Below the pieces are notes generated by a model, which ran no database searches, was not told where the DNA came from, and saw only the letters and a program-made list of their open reading frames with translations. The position numbers and the translations under genes are program-made. A stretch of 28,005 bases of DNA, from positions 1 to 28,005 of the forward strand of contig JBNGIQ010009183.1 in assembly GCA_049999765.1 (NCBI GenBank), given 5' to 3'. How positions within the stretch are numbered: position 1 is the stretch's first letter; every line of letters starts with the position of its first letter. The stretch is from Phaeoceros laevis (lineage: Eukaryota > Anthocerotophyta > Anthocerotopsida > Notothyladales). Below, piece by piece: positions 27,235-28,005 of the stretch.

Positions 27235-28005
27235 ATGAGCAAGAGGTTCGTGATGCCAAGGACCAGAAGTGTGAGCCCGCAAAGGAAGGAAAGCAAGGGC
27301 GACAAGACCAAGGATGGGACGGATGAGACACCAACTAAAGCGTCGGCATCGGCATCGGCATCGTCATCAACGGTCCTAGGATTAGGCCCAGCTGAGGCGT
27401 TCGAGTACCAAGACCCTGTGGAGGAGATCTTTCAGATCTTCAGAACGGAGTACCCCTCCATCACTGAGGAGAAGGTATTTGAACTGCTAAATTTTAAGTT
27501 CAAAACAGGGGAGAATTTGAGGATGGCTTACAGCAGGTGTGCACAACTGTTGGAGGACAAGACTGTATCAGCCCGCGTCAAGCGGCGGAGAAGTTCCTTC
27601 TAGCGCTACCCTATCGCCTCAAGATGAAGGTGGAGAATGTGCTACATAGTCGGTACGGCATCAACTACACCCTACGGATGGCGTATGAGCAAGCAGAGTT
27701 GATAGCTCCAGCGGACACCTACTCTAGGGCAATGCAGGCGGAAAATCGGAGGTCGTATGCCGACAACAACAAGTTCCGGAAGCCAGAGCGGCAACATTTG
27801 GACAAGAAGGTGACACCAGCGCATAGTGCAGCGAGCAGTAGTGCTAGTCCTCAGTTGTGTTACAGATGTCGAGAACGTCATTTTACAAGGGAGTGTCCGT
27901 ACTCCATGGATAGGCCTAGGGCAGGAGACCCATGCCCAACATGTGGATGTGCGGGACATTCGGTAGCAGCGTGCTGGGAGAAGCATCCGGAGTTGCGACC
28001 GGAGC
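27235..28005 (+). pseudogene. Retrotransposon gag with two zinc knuckles (runs off the window)
   Basis: ATG 27235 opens MSKRFVMPRTRSVSPQRK, then a Ser-Ala run from a gcatcg microsatellite (27340-27370), then a helical gag core (DPVEEIFQIFRTEYPSITEEKVFELLNFKF). Near 27575 the sense moves by a one-base frameshift into another frame (AAEKFLLALPYRLKMKVENVL) that stays open to the window end. Two CCHC knuckles follow: CYRCRERHFTREC, one residue short of the canonical CX2CX4HX4C, and CPTCGCAGHSVAAC, canonical. The ordering (LTR, gag, knuckles) suggests a Ty3/gypsy element; pol lies outside the window. Confidence 0.75.

Overview
This window looks like repeat-rich nuclear DNA of a green plant. Evidence: a plant-type pentatricopeptide (PPR) gene end with a DYW-like domain, a DnaJ (Hsp40, ATJ2/ATJ3-like) gene fragment with short GT-AG introns, a DUF4283/CCHC protein as in plant LINE ORF1, Ty1/copia primer-binding sites matching plant initiator tRNA-Met, and a plant-type telo-box. 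The PPR C-terminus ends in Gly-Arg-Ser rather than Asp-Tyr-Trp, which weakly suggests a seed-free land plant (hornwort, lycophyte or fern); this is inference. Three 100-N runs are scaffold gaps of unknown true size. No rRNA, tRNA, CRISPR or prokaryotic operon was seen.

Layout. 1-2588: Ty3/gypsy reverse transcriptase, RNase H and integrase, broken. 2589-7573: mostly non-coding, with a gap and the primer-binding site of a decayed copia element. 7574-8623: a reverse-strand exon remnant abutting a PPR-DYW gene end. 9721-11941 (reverse): a Crinkler-like NTPase plus nuclease gene split by one frameshift. 12513-12777: tandem repeat around a gap. 13616-15307: an intact DUF4283/zinc-knuckle ORF. 16181-17738 (reverse): a decayed protein resembling the DUF7869 family. 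17770-18384: a 212-bp higher-order tandem repeat built from three related monomers. 18621-18873: G-box, telo-box and a triplicated GC-rich repeat. 19110-20019 (reverse): four consecutive exons of a DnaJ gene without its J domain or C-terminus. 21159-22140: the 3' end of a Ty3/gypsy element whose pol ends in a PHD finger, followed by a polypurine tract and LTR. 22491-23307: an unrecognised coding region cut by a copia LTR. 23308-26990: a copia element (LTR, PBS, gag, protease, integrase) cut just before its reverse transcriptase by what looks like a third LTR element (26999 to the window end) with a two-knuckle gag.

How it fits together. Most of the window is nested, decaying retroelements with pieces of host genes between them. 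The right end reads as a chain: unknown gene, cut by copia, cut by another LTR element. The two gypsy pieces lie on the same strand and are complementary in content, so they may be halves of one element. Several frameshifts fall in homopolymers or dinucleotide runs, so part of the apparent decay may be sequencing error. The only long unbroken ORF is the DUF4283 one; the Crinkler-like gene is one base away from being open throughout.
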